Of a DNA stretch of 6,218 nt, positions 1-5,068 are shown one piece after another. The notes beneath the pieces were generated by a model. That model was given only the letters and a program-made list of their open reading frames with translations, made no database searches and was not told the origin of the DNA. The stretch comes from Giesbergeria sp. (lineage in GTDB: Bacteria; Pseudomonadota; Gammaproteobacteria; Burkholderiales; Burkholderiaceae_C). Position numbers and translations under genes: made by a program. Positions within the stretch are counted from its first letter, which is position 1, and each line of letters opens with the position of its first letter. The stretch spans positions 1 to 6,218 of the forward strand of contig JAGOCN010000113.1 in assembly GCA_017998735.1 (NCBI GenBank), given 5' to 3'.

Positions 1-1382
1 TGGCACGGCGCGACCTGCCCGCGCACATGGCCGCGCTGCAAGAGCACGGCATTGACACCATCGACCTGCTGGTGGTCAACCTGTACCCGTTTGAAGCGAC
101 GGTGGCCAAGCCCGGCTGCACGCTGGCGGACGCGATAGAAAACATCGACATTGGCGGCCCCGCCATGGTGCGCAGCGCCGCCAAGAACTGGCAGGACGTG
201 GGCGTGGTGACGTCAGCCGACCAGTACGGCGCTGTACTGGCCGAATTGAAAAGCGCTGGCAAGCTGTCAAACAAACTGCGCTTTGCCCTGTCGGTGGCTG
301 CCTTCAACCGCATTGCGCAGTACGACGGCGCGATCAGCGACTACCTCTCCAGCGTCACCTTTGACGCCGAGCAGGTGGGCGACAGCTATGTGCCCGAGCG
401 CGCGGTGTTTGGCGGCCAGTCGAACGGCCACTTCACCAAGGTGCAAGACCTGCGCTATGGAGAAAACGCCCACCAGCAGGCCGCCTGGTACCGCGACCTG
501 CACCCCGCGCCCGGCTCGCTGGCCACGGGCGCGCAGCTGCAGGGCAAAGAGCTGAGCTACAACAACATTGCCGATGCCGATGCAGCGTGGGAGTGCGTCA
601 AGAGCTTCACGGAATCCGCCTGCGTCATCGTCAAGCACGCCAACCCCTGCGGCGTGGCCGTGGGCAAGGACGCGCATGAGGCGTATGCCAAGGCCTTCCA
701 GACCGACCCCACCAGCGCGTTCGGCGGCATCATTGCCTTCAACCGACCGGTGGACAAGGCCGCTGCCGAAGCGGTGTCCAAACAGTTTGTCGAAGTGCTG
801 ATGGCGCCGGAATTCAGCGCCGAGGCGCTGGAGATCTTCAAGGCCAAGGTGAATGTGCGCTTGATGAAAATCGCCCTGCCGGCTGGCGGCGAAACCGACT
901 GGGACAACGGCCGCAACGCCATTGAATCCAAGCGCATCGGCTCCGGCATGCTGCTGCAGACGGCGGACAACCACACACTGCAGCTGGCCGACCTGAAGGT
1001 CGTCACCACCCGCCAGCCCACGCCCGAAGAGCTGCAGGACCTGCTGTTTGCCTGGAATGTGGCCAAGTTCGTCAAGTCCAACGCCATCGTGTTTTGCAAG
1101 GGCGGCATGACCATGGGTGTGGGCGCCGGCCAGATGAGCCGGCTGGACTCGGCCCGCATCGCTTCCATCAAGGCCGAAGCCGCCCAGCTGTCGCTGCAAG
1201 GCACGGCGGTGGCCAGCGACGCCTTTTTTCCGTTTCGCGATGGCTTGGACGTGGTGGTGGACGCAGGCGCCACCTGCGTGATCCAGCCCGGCGGCTCGAT
1301 GCGCGACCAGGAAGTGATCGACGCTGCCAACGCGCGCGGCGTGGCGATGGTGTTCACCGGCGTGCGGCACTTCCGGCATTGA
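1..1382 (+). CDS. purH: Bifunctional AICAR formyltransferase / IMP cyclohydrolase, 5' end cut by window
   Basis: This enzyme catalyses the last two steps of de novo purine synthesis: it formylates AICAR using 10-formyl-tetrahydrofolate, then closes the ring to IMP, in the cytoplasm. The frame is open from the first bases, so the start lies outside the window. About 460 codons are present against a usual length near 525, so roughly 65-70 N-terminal residues are missing. The remaining cyclohydrolase (MGS-like) part shows [13 protein letters not shown] and [17 protein letters not shown]. The transformylase part shows [31 protein letters not shown], the catalytic [45 protein letters not shown] and the ending TGVRHFRH. 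No frameshift or lost motif is seen. The gene ends against a convergent neighbour. In many betaproteobacteria ruvC follows purH; it does not here. Identification is near certain. Confidence 0.97.
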   Translation, partial: ARRDLPAHMAALQEHGIDTIDLLVVNLYPFEATVAKPGCTLADAIENIDIGGPAMVRSAAKNWQDVGVVTSADQYGAVLAELKSAGKLSNKLRFALSVAAFNRIAQYDGAISDYLSSVTFDAEQVGDSYVPERAVFGGQSNGHFTKVQDLRYGENAHQQAAWYRDLHPAPGSLATGAQLQGKELSYNNIADADAAWECVKSFTESACVIVKHANPCGVAVGKDAHEAYAKAFQTDPTSAFGGIIAFNRPVDKAAAEAVSKQFVEVLMAPEFSAEALEIFKAKVNVRLMKIALPAGGETDWDNGRNAIESKRIGSGMLLQTADNHTLQLADLKVVTTRQPTPEELQDLLFAWNVAKFVKSNAIVFCKGGMTMGVGAGQMSRLDSARIASIKAEAAQLSLQGTAVASDAFFPFRDGLDVVVDAGATCVIQPGGSMRDQEVIDAANARGVAMVFTGVRHFRH

Positions 1383-1400
1383 GCATTGAGCATTGGGCGC

Positions 1401-1418
1401 CGGGCGCTTTCGCGCCCG
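1401..1418. terminator. GC hairpin between convergent purH and the 1453-1803 gene
   Basis: A perfect 7-bp stem CGGGCGC/GCGCCCG closes a 4-base TTTC loop just after the purH stop and before the end of the opposing gene. No T-run follows on either strand, so it is not a classical intrinsic terminator. It could still stabilise the 3' ends of both mRNAs or slow polymerase between the convergent genes. Confidence 0.45.
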
Positions 1419-1452
1419 CATGCCAACGCTGGTCAGCGCAGCAAGGCCGCGG

Positions 1453-1803
1453 TCAGTCGCCCAGGTTGTGCTCTTCGCGCAGCCGCTCCCAGGTCTGCGC
1501 TGCCCGGCGGTGGATTTCCCCGCTGCCTTCGTGCACCGCGTGCATGCGGTGGGCAGCGTCCTCGGCCAGCTGCAGTTCCAGGTACCGGGCCGCCACCACG
1601 TCTATGGAATGCCCGCCTGCAAAAGTCAGCCGCAGCCGGCCGCCATTTTCAGAGGCAGGTGCTCCATTGCCGGTTTCAGCCGACACCTGCACGCCTGTCA
1701 AGGCATGTGTCAGGGTGGCGGGGTTGCCGTCCTGCACGGCGCACTGGAACTGGCTCAGTTGCGAAAGGGCGGCAAGGTAGCGCTGGCTCAAAGAAGAAGG
1801 CAT
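1453..1803 (-). CDS. Hypothetical small protein, 116 aa
   Basis: I do not recognise this family. The start is supported by GAGGAA eight bases upstream of the ATG. The protein is soluble-looking, with no signal peptide or membrane segment. Residues 1-45 are rich in Ser, Gln and Ala (MPSSLSQRYLAALSQLSQFQ). A short stretch GRLRLTFAGGHSIDVVAARYLELQ near residues 55-78 looks like beta strands, and the charged C-terminus (about 80-116, ending EEHNLGD) looks helical. The gene converges on purH and is divergent from the CsbD-like gene, so it is probably a single-gene unit transcribed from the 1804-2169 intergenic region. Coding status is supported by the good ribosome-binding site, the compact placement and the absence of a better frame; function is unknown. 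Confidence 0.7.
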   Translation of the reverse strand: MPSSLSQRYLAALSQLSQFQCAVQDGNPATLTHALTGVQVSAETGNGAPASENGGRLRLTFAGGHSIDVVAARYLELQLAEDAAHRMHAVHEGSGEIHRRAAQTWERLREEHNLGD

Positions 1804-1882
1804 TGTGAATTCCTCAAACAGGGCATGGTGCCAGACCGGGAACGGCCAATCCTTCTGTTCATGCCCGCGTTGCGGCAGGACA

Positions 1883-1948
1883 AGAGCGCAGTTTCTGTGC
1901 TCTCAGTTCAAGCAGACAGATATGGAAAACAGGTGCATGCCTGTTTTT
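1883..1948 (+). ncRNA. Candidate small RNA 3' part: two hairpins, the second followed by a T-run
   Basis: Hairpin one pairs AGAGCGCA (1883-1890) with TGTGCTCT (1896-1903), including one G-T pair, around a 5-base loop. Hairpin two pairs AAAACAGG (1926-1933) with CCTGTTTT (1940-1947) around TGCATG and continues as a short T-run, as an intrinsic terminator would. No coding gene on the + strand ends here, so a free-standing small RNA or an attenuated leader is possible. The second stem is half A-T and also symmetrical on the - strand, so this is weak evidence. Confidence 0.25.
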
Positions 1949-2139
1949 CTCCGCAGGCTGCGCCTGACTGCACACTGCCTTTCCAGACCCTTCCATAAAT
2001 CAGCGCCTTGATTGGGATGCAGTCCCACACAGCCGGGCCAGAAAGCTGGCCATCATGGGTGCCTGACCAGTTCACACCACCGCATCTGCAACACGGAGCG
2101 CTGGCTGGACAAAGGCGGCGCCCCATTGGCGTCAACAGC

Positions 2140-2153
2140 GGTGGCATGCCACC
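2140..2153. promoter_or_regulatory. Perfect 14-bp palindrome just upstream of the CsbD-like gene
   Basis: GGTGGCATGCCACC reads the same on both strands and ends five bases before the AAGGAA ribosome-binding site of the CsbD-like gene. It could be an operator for a dimeric regulator or, in the mRNA, a short stem affecting access to the ribosome-binding site. The role is inferred from position only. Confidence 0.35.
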
Positions 2154-2169
2154 CCCTCAAGGAAAAGCA

Positions 2170-2355
2170 ATGAACGAAGACCAAGTCAAGGGCACTCTGG
2201 AAAAAGCCAAGGGCAATGTGAAAGAAGCCGCCGGCAAGCTGGTGGGCAACGAGAGCCTGGAAGCCGAAGGCAGGGCCGATCAGGTGTCTGGCGCCGTGCA
2301 AAAGAAGGTCGGCGACGTCAAGGATGCCGTCGACACCATCACCAAAAAGCCCTGA
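2170..2355 (+). CDS. CsbD-family general stress protein, 61 aa
   Basis: This is a small, very charged, Lys/Glu/Ala-rich protein of the CsbD family (the YjbJ type in E. coli), whose members accumulate under general stress but have no agreed biochemical role. Family hallmarks visible are MNEDQVKGTLEKAKGNVKEA at residues 1-20, GKLVGNESLEAEGRADQ at about 22-38 and a C-terminal amphipathic repeat GAVQKKVGDVKDAVD. The full length matches the family (about 60-70 residues). The ATG at 2170 was chosen because AAGGAA lies five bases before it and because the family begins exactly here; the frame is open further upstream but without family sequence. It is followed by a strong terminator and faces a DUF3606 gene, another stress-associated small protein. 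Confidence 0.93.
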   Translation: MNEDQVKGTLEKAKGNVKEAAGKLVGNESLEAEGRADQVSGAVQKKVGDVKDAVDTITKKP

Positions 2356-2361
2356 GCACTG

Positions 2362-2377
2362 AGCCCTGACCAGGGCT
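2362..2377 (+). other. Small hairpin after the CsbD-like stop codon
   Basis: AGCCCT pairs with AGGGCT around a GACC loop directly after the stop codon and about 20 bases before the strong terminator. It may protect the mRNA 3' end. No T-run of note follows. Confidence 0.3.
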
Positions 2378-2391
2378 TTGCGCAAACAATG

Positions 2392-2427
2392 AAAAAGCCG
2401 CCTGGTGCAAGCCAGGCGGTTTTTTTT
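2392..2427 (+). terminator. Intrinsic terminator of the CsbD-like gene
   Basis: The 8-bp stem CCGCCTGG (2398-2405) / CCAGGCGG (2412-2419) has a 6-base loop and is followed by eight T. Five A before the stem pair with the T-run, so it could also act for transcription from the opposite strand. This is the clearest intrinsic terminator in the window. Confidence 0.92.
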
Positions 2428-2567
2428 ATTGGAGGCGAATCTGGTTTGCAGGCTTGCAACCTGGCAGTTGGCAACTGGCAGAGACTCTTCTTAACCACAG
2501 GCCAAAGACCGGCAAGCGCCCGGTCGCACCAGCAAATGAATCAGCGCAACAAGCAGCGTTTGCCTTG

Positions 2568-2601
2568 AAAACCGTTCTGCAATGCAGATACTGCGGAACG
2601 G
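2568..2601 (-). terminator. Intrinsic terminator of the DUF3606 gene
   Basis: Read on the - strand, CCGTTCCGCA pairs with TGCAGAACGG (10 bp with one G-T pair) around a 10-base loop and is followed by TTTT. It lies 20 bases past the DUF3606 stop codon. The short T-run makes it moderate in strength. Confidence 0.7.
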
Positions 2602-2621
2602 CTTGGAGTCCGCAGGGTTGC

Positions 2622-2852
2622 TCAGGAGCGCTTCAGTTCTTCCACGCGGTCGCTGTTGGTGGTGCTGCGGGTGCCCTTGAGGTGCATTTCCACATCGGTG
2701 GCCAGTTCGCCGACGGCGGCAACCGCGTCGATCACCTGGCTTTCGGTGACATCCAGTTTTTTGGCCCATTCGGTCACTTCAGCGCTGGAATGGGGGTTGA
2801 TGCGGTCAGGGGTGATGCCTGCGGAAGCAGAAGTGTTGTGGGCACTGGTCAT
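2622..2852 (-). CDS. DUF3606 domain protein, 76 aa
   Basis: This is a DUF3606-family protein: short, widespread in proteobacteria, and of unknown function, often found with stress-related genes. After a 15-residue polar N-terminus the domain runs from about residue 16 to 60, with DRINPHSSAEVTEWAKKLDV, then ESQVIDAVAAVG and a final helix ELATDVEMHLKG. The arrangement looks like a small helix-turn-helix fold, but DNA binding is not shown. The ATG at 2852 was chosen because AGGAG stands eight bases before it; the frame is open further upstream but lacks support. The gene faces the CsbD-like gene, with terminators of both lying between them. Confidence 0.9.
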   Translation of the reverse strand: MTSAHNTSASAGITPDRINPHSSAEVTEWAKKLDVTESQVIDAVAAVGELATDVEMHLKGTRSTTNSDRVEELKRS

Positions 2853-3159
2853 GGAAGAAGCTCCTGTAAAAACACCAAGGCTATGCGGTCTTGTGCCAGC
2901 CCCTTGTAGGCGCACTGCGCTTGCAGCAATGCACCCATTGCACAGAAGCTTGCAGGCAAATCAAGGCACGGTGAGAGGGTCTGCTTCAGCAAGCCACTGC
3001 AGAAAGGCAGCGGGGCAGATCGGCAAGACCGGGCGGATTGAATGTCACCCCTGTCTGGTGCGGGCAATGGATGCCAAAGGGAGGGGCAGGGTGCTGCCTG
3101 CGGAAATCGGCTTGCAGGTGGCTGGTTTGACCGGTGTCAGCAGACTGGCAACACCAGAG
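2853..3159. other. Gene-poor region upstream of the DUF3606 gene
   Basis: This stretch must hold the DUF3606 promoter on the - strand, but I see no convincing -35/-10 pair. A short hairpin, GCAATG/CATTGC around CACC at 2926-2941, is the only clear structure. Open frames on both strands have no good ribosome-binding site or recognisable sequence. Confidence 0.4.
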
Positions 3160-3231
3160 TTTGCTATGTATACAGTAGCTGCTGGCGCAGGCTGGACGTG
3201 CGCTGCAGTCTGTTTTGATCCTTATTTTTCA
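3160..3231. repeat. Comamonadaceae-type interspersed intergenic repeat
   Basis: The segment begins TTTGCTATGTATACAGTAGC and ends TTTTGATCCTTATTTTTCA. Its middle can fold, as CTGCTGGCGCA faces TGCGCTGCAG across a 9-base loop. From memory this pattern (GCTAT..AGTAGCTGCTGGCGCA.GCTGGAC.TGCGCT..TTTGAT..TATTTTTC) is a recurring noncoding element in Comamonadaceae genomes. Only one copy lies in this window, so repetition cannot be shown from the sequence itself. Confidence 0.5.
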
Positions 3232-3279
3232 GTGCAGGCGAAGGCGTTCGACCTGGCTTTGTTACGCCTGCCGCTTCTG

Positions 3280-3303
3280 AAAAGTACCGTCAAAAGTGCC
3301 GCC
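3280..3303. repeat. 12-bp repeat pair, left site (second copy degenerate)
   Basis: AAAAGTACCGTC (3280-3291) is followed directly by AAAAGTGCCGCC (3292-3303), which differs at two positions. The same arrangement recurs at 3487-3510. An exact 18-base match links the two sites (3280-3297 and 3487-3504). Possible arm-type integrase sites or traces of a duplicated element end. Confidence 0.6.
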
Positions 3304-3346
3304 GAAGCAACGGTATGCCGTGGTCTGCCGTGGCAGAACGTGAGGC

Positions 3347-3384
3347 AAAAAAAACCCGCTGTAGCTACAGGCCAAGCGGGTTTT
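3347..3384 (-). terminator. Intrinsic terminator for leftward transcription
   Basis: On the - strand the 7-bp stem ACCCGCT/AGCGGGT is followed by an unbroken run of eight T. The 14-base loop contains a further self-complementary element, CTGTAGCTACAG. On the + strand only four T follow. It probably ends leftward transcription leaving the phage-type operon and marks the outer edge of the boundary zone. Confidence 0.8.
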
Positions 3385-3563
3385 GATGCTGTGTGAGGTG
3401 GTGTGAAACCACCAAATGGTCGTCGCAGGGAATCGAAAAAAGGCCTGAAACCCGCATGGATGCTAGGTTTCATATTTGAAATTTCAAAAAGTACCGTCAA
3501 AAGTACCGTCAAAAAGAAAAGTGTCTCCCCTTTGGGGCGTTTTCACCGCTGCCCAGCAGGCAC
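3385..3563. other. Candidate element end (att-like boundary zone), no gene
   Basis: Several dyads crowd this stretch: GGTGGT/ACCACC (3397-3413), ACCA-AA-TGGT (3411-3420), TGAAACC/GGTTTCA with a 13-base spacer (3446-3472) and CCCC-TTT-GGGG (3527-3537). The 12-bp repeat pair sits at 3487-3510. Chromosomal-type genes lie to the left and phage-type genes to the right. This layout fits a recombination site of an integrated element, but the other end is not in the window, so the crossover cannot be placed. Confidence 0.4.
3487..3510. repeat. 12-bp tandem repeat, right site
   Basis: AAAAGTACCGTC occurs twice head to tail (3487-3498, 3499-3510), followed by a third AAAA. It matches the pair at 3280-3303 in sequence, orientation and layout. 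Confidence 0.7.
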
Positions 3564-3680
3564 TCAGTAATCGCTACCCGCTCTGCTCACATCTGAGAAC
3601 TGCCTCCAGCCGCCCACCCAAAAGTCCAGCGCCACCTCTTTTTTAAGCAGCTTGCGATAAAGCGAAGGGTGCAGGTCGGT
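3564..3680 (-). pseudogene. Possible remnant of a coding sequence (38 codons without a start)
   Basis: Between a TAG (3681-3683) and a TGA (3564-3566) on the - strand lies an open frame with protein-like content, including LHPSLYRKLLKKEVALDFW and GGWRQFSDVSRAGSDY, and mostly G/C third positions. It has no ATG and only an internal GTG with no good ribosome-binding site. It may be the tail of a gene lost when the element end decayed, or chance. I recognise no family. Confidence 0.2.
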
Positions 3681-3708
3681 CTAGGGCGCTCGGTTGCTGG
3701 CGATTTCT

Positions 3709-3930
3709 TCAAGGCATGGCATGGCAGTACGGCAGCAGCACCTTGGCAGCAGCCATGCGCTGGCGCAGCGTGGCACCTTCATGGGCCATCAGCGCCAGCA
3801 GCCATTGAAGCGGGTCGTCTGTTTCAGGCAGGCCATGTATCAGCCGGGGCTTGTTGCGCGTGCCTGCGGGCCTTCCTGCACCTTTCCTGCGCCCTCCCCA
3901 GCCGTTCACCGTCTTGATTGTTTTCTTCAT
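3709..3930 (-). CDS. Terminase small subunit-like protein, short (73 aa)
   Basis: Small terminase subunits bind phage DNA at the packaging site and hand it to the large subunit. The N-terminus carries the basic, AT-hook-like GGRRKGAGRPAGTRNK (residues 12-27). The helical core DDPLQWLLALMAHEGATLRQ and RMAAAKVLLPYCH (about 38-70) is typical of short phage TerS-like proteins, which usually continue with a charged tail after the Pro-Tyr/Phe-Cys-His segment; here the protein stops three residues later. The ATG at 3930 begins the conserved part, but the bases before it (a run of C preceded by a run of A) have no Shine-Dalgarno, so the start is less certain. It is the last gene before the boundary zone; no large terminase gene follows. 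A DNA-binding protein of other purpose remains possible. Confidence 0.72.
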   Translation of the reverse strand: MKKTIKTVNGWGGRRKGAGRPAGTRNKPRLIHGLPETDDPLQWLLALMAHEGATLRQRMAAAKVLLPYCHAMP

Positions 3931-4251
3931 GGGGGGTTTTTTCTGCGCGTGGCAAGCAGGGTGGTTTCCAAGGGCAGGGGTCGGCAGACTTTGGAGCCAC
4001 CCCCCCTTGCCTTGCAATGCCTTTACCGTGCTGGTGCTGCAGACAGCCAAACCCTGCGCACCAAGCCTGCGTACCGACTTTTGCGCACCAGGCAACGGTG
4101 CAGCTCAGAGCAACAAAAACAACAGCCAGGGCGCTGCAGAAAACTCTGGATTTGCGCGTCTGCGCCCCGTGCGGATTCAAAAGGCGCCAGGAGTACCTTT
4201 TGCTCACGGGCGGCAGGCCAGGCGCAGCGCCACCATGGCGGCTGCAGAGAA
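3931..4251. other. Unassigned 321-base gap inside the leftward operon
   Basis: All other junctions in this operon are tight, so this gap is unusual. Leftward open frames cross it in three phases. One encodes a hydrophobic stretch FCSALAVVFVALSCTVAW, but it lacks a convincing start and runs over the TerS-like start. Another starts within the upstream gene and is rich in Arg and Cys. Codon use favours none of them. The gap could hold a promoter or leader for the TerS-like gene, a packaging site, or decayed sequence. Confidence 0.35.
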
Positions 4252-4449
4252 TCATTCTTCTTCTGCCGGGCGCGGTTGAACAAATTTGACCTCAAGGCAT
4301 ATCGCGGGCGGCCTGCCATGCAGGGCAATGAATGCGGCTCGTTCGGCTTGTGCGTCTTGGCCTGGGCGTATCACCAGCGCGGGCAGTGGTGGCAACGGCA
4401 CCTTGCCTGCAGCCTCCAGCACCAGCAATCGGCGGTGCAGCGCGGTCAT
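4252..4449 (-). CDS. Small protein of tandem family, member 4 (65 aa)
   Basis: The function is unknown. Residues 4-12 are LHRRLLVLE, the N-terminal motif shared at the same positions by the three upstream small proteins. A second block, LPALVIRP (22-29) then HGR (44-46), aligns with LPMLVLRS..SGR in the upstream neighbour. The C-terminus is Pro-rich and acidic (QPRPAEEE). The ATG overlaps the upstream stop codon as ATGA, so translation is probably coupled to the preceding gene. It has no membrane segment. It is probably a phage accessory protein; a short coiled-coil or protein-docking helix at the N-terminus is my inference. Confidence 0.7.
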   Translation of the reverse strand: MTALHRRLLVLEAAGKVPLPPLPALVIRPGQDAQAERAAFIALHGRPPAICLEVKFVQPRPAEEE

Positions 4450-4655
4450 CCTAGAAACCTCGCATTGCCTTCGGGTGTGTCGAGTTCAGCCACGCGGCCA
4501 CTGGCGCGCACAGCAGCCAGTTCGGTCTGTTCGCTGGCGCTGCGCAGCACCAGCATGGGCAGGCGGCGCCCACCTGGGGGCAGGGGCAAGGCGTAGCGTG
4601 CTGGGGGCTTGTGCGTGCGTTCCAGCGCCAGCAGCCTGCATTCAAAGCGTGCCAT
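4446..4655 (-). CDS. Small protein of tandem family, member 3 (69 aa)
   Basis: The function is unknown. The start at 4655 is supported by GGGAGGTG about six bases upstream, lying inside the previous gene. Residues 4-12, FECRLLALE, carry the shared motif. A Pro/Gly/Arg-rich linker follows (about 15-32), then LPMLVLRSASEQTELAAVRA (32-51) and SGR (52-54), resembling the block in member 4. The gene overlaps the upstream gene by 14 bases and the downstream one by 4. The open frame extends much further upstream, but that part is antisense-like low-complexity sequence without family resemblance. Confidence 0.7.
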   Translation of the reverse strand: MARFECRLLALERTHKPPARYALPLPPGGRRLPMLVLRSASEQTELAAVRASGRVAELDTPEGNARFLG

Positions 4656-4869
4656 GCTGCACCTCCCATGGCGGCGTGCCGGGCAGGCCGGGCGTCCATG
4701 CCGCTGAAGTGCTGTTGCAATAGACAAATAGGCGGCGGCCCGTGCGGGTGCAATGGTCAATCGTGGCCTGTTGCTCGGGTGTCGGTGCGGTATCAATGCG
4801 CAGGGTTTGCATGGGCGCGGTGTTGGTGCTGGTCTCCAGCGCCAGCAGGCGGGCGTTAAGCGTTGCCAT
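4642..4869 (-). CDS. Small protein of tandem family, member 2 (75 aa)
   Basis: The function is unknown. GAGGT stands about five bases before the ATG. Residues 4-12, LNARLLALE, carry the shared motif. The block APMQTLRI (18-25) followed by an acidic/Gln helix and TGRR (43-46) aligns loosely with LPMLVLR..SGR of member 3, which suggests duplication and divergence. The C-terminal part LFVYCNSTSAAWTPGLPG is unique to this member. It overlaps both neighbours by 14 bases. Confidence 0.72.
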   Translation of the reverse strand: MATLNARLLALETSTNTAPMQTLRIDTAPTPEQQATIDHCTRTGRRLFVYCNSTSAAWTPGLPGTPPWEVQHGTL

Positions 4870-5068
4870 GCATTACCTCGCACAGTTCGGCCTGTTGCGC
4901 CTTGGCAGCAGCGGCCCATTCGCCCGCATCCATCGTTGCACCGATATGCAGCCAGCCACCACGCACCCCGGCGGCCCGGGCAGCTTCTGCGCTGTCGAAC
5001 GTGCATGGGCCATGGGTGCGGTGCTGGCGCTGTTCCAATCGTGCCAGGCGCTCATTCAGTCGCAGCAT
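4856..5068 (-). CDS. Small protein of tandem family, member 1 (70 aa)
   Basis: The function is unknown. The start at 5068 follows GGAGGG by about six bases. Residues 4-12, LNERLARLE, match the shared motif, but the rest (CTFDSAEAARAAGVRGGWLH at 22-41, then an Ala-rich helix to the end) does not align with members 2-4, so only the N-terminal helix seems common. It overlaps the DUF5681 gene by 17 bases and member 2 by 14. Confidence 0.7.
   Translation of the reverse strand: MLRLNERLARLEQRQHRTHGPCTFDSAEAARAAGVRGGWLHIGATMDAGEWAAAAKAQQAELCEVMHGNA

Larger units (their letters stand above)
1804..2169. other. Divergent intergenic region with hairpins; no gene seen
   Basis: This 366-base region separates the leftward 1453-1803 gene from the rightward CsbD-like gene and should hold both promoters, though no strong sigma-70 -35/-10 pair stands out. 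It holds two neighbouring hairpins (1883-1903 and 1926-1947) and a perfect palindrome just before the CsbD-like ribosome-binding site. Open frames here lack ribosome-binding sites and recognisable content. Confidence 0.5.

Noticed and set aside
267..1421. 384-codon open frame on the - strand
   Set aside because: It is a His/Gly/Val-rich antisense shadow of purH, which has clear family motifs throughout.
1839..1860. GGAAC ... TCTGTTC as an ECF sigma-factor promoter for the CsbD-like gene
   Set aside because: The spacing is shorter than the usual 16-17 bases and it lies over 300 bases from the gene, with hairpins between.
2656..3396. 246-codon open frame on the + strand
   Set aside because: It runs antisense through DUF3606, across the interspersed repeat and through a terminator hairpin; no conserved content.
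3417..3440. The - strand sequence TTCGATTCCCTGCGACGACCA resembles the T-loop to CCA end of a tRNA
   Set aside because: After the T-loop only 14 bases remain, whereas T-stem, acceptor, discriminator and CCA need 16. The bases before the loop are T-rich with no G53 or stem partner, and no tRNA body lies upstream.
3222..3512. 96-codon open frame on the - strand starting MTVLLTVLF
   Set aside because: It spans the intrinsic terminator at 3347-3384 and both repeat sites; its repeated LTVLF is only the translation of the 12-bp repeat.
3824..4255. 143-codon open frame on the - strand with a hydrophobic stretch
   Set aside because: It overlaps the better-supported TerS-like gene, lacks a good start site, and its ends are antisense-like. 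The hydrophobic stretch is kept as a possibility under the gap finding.
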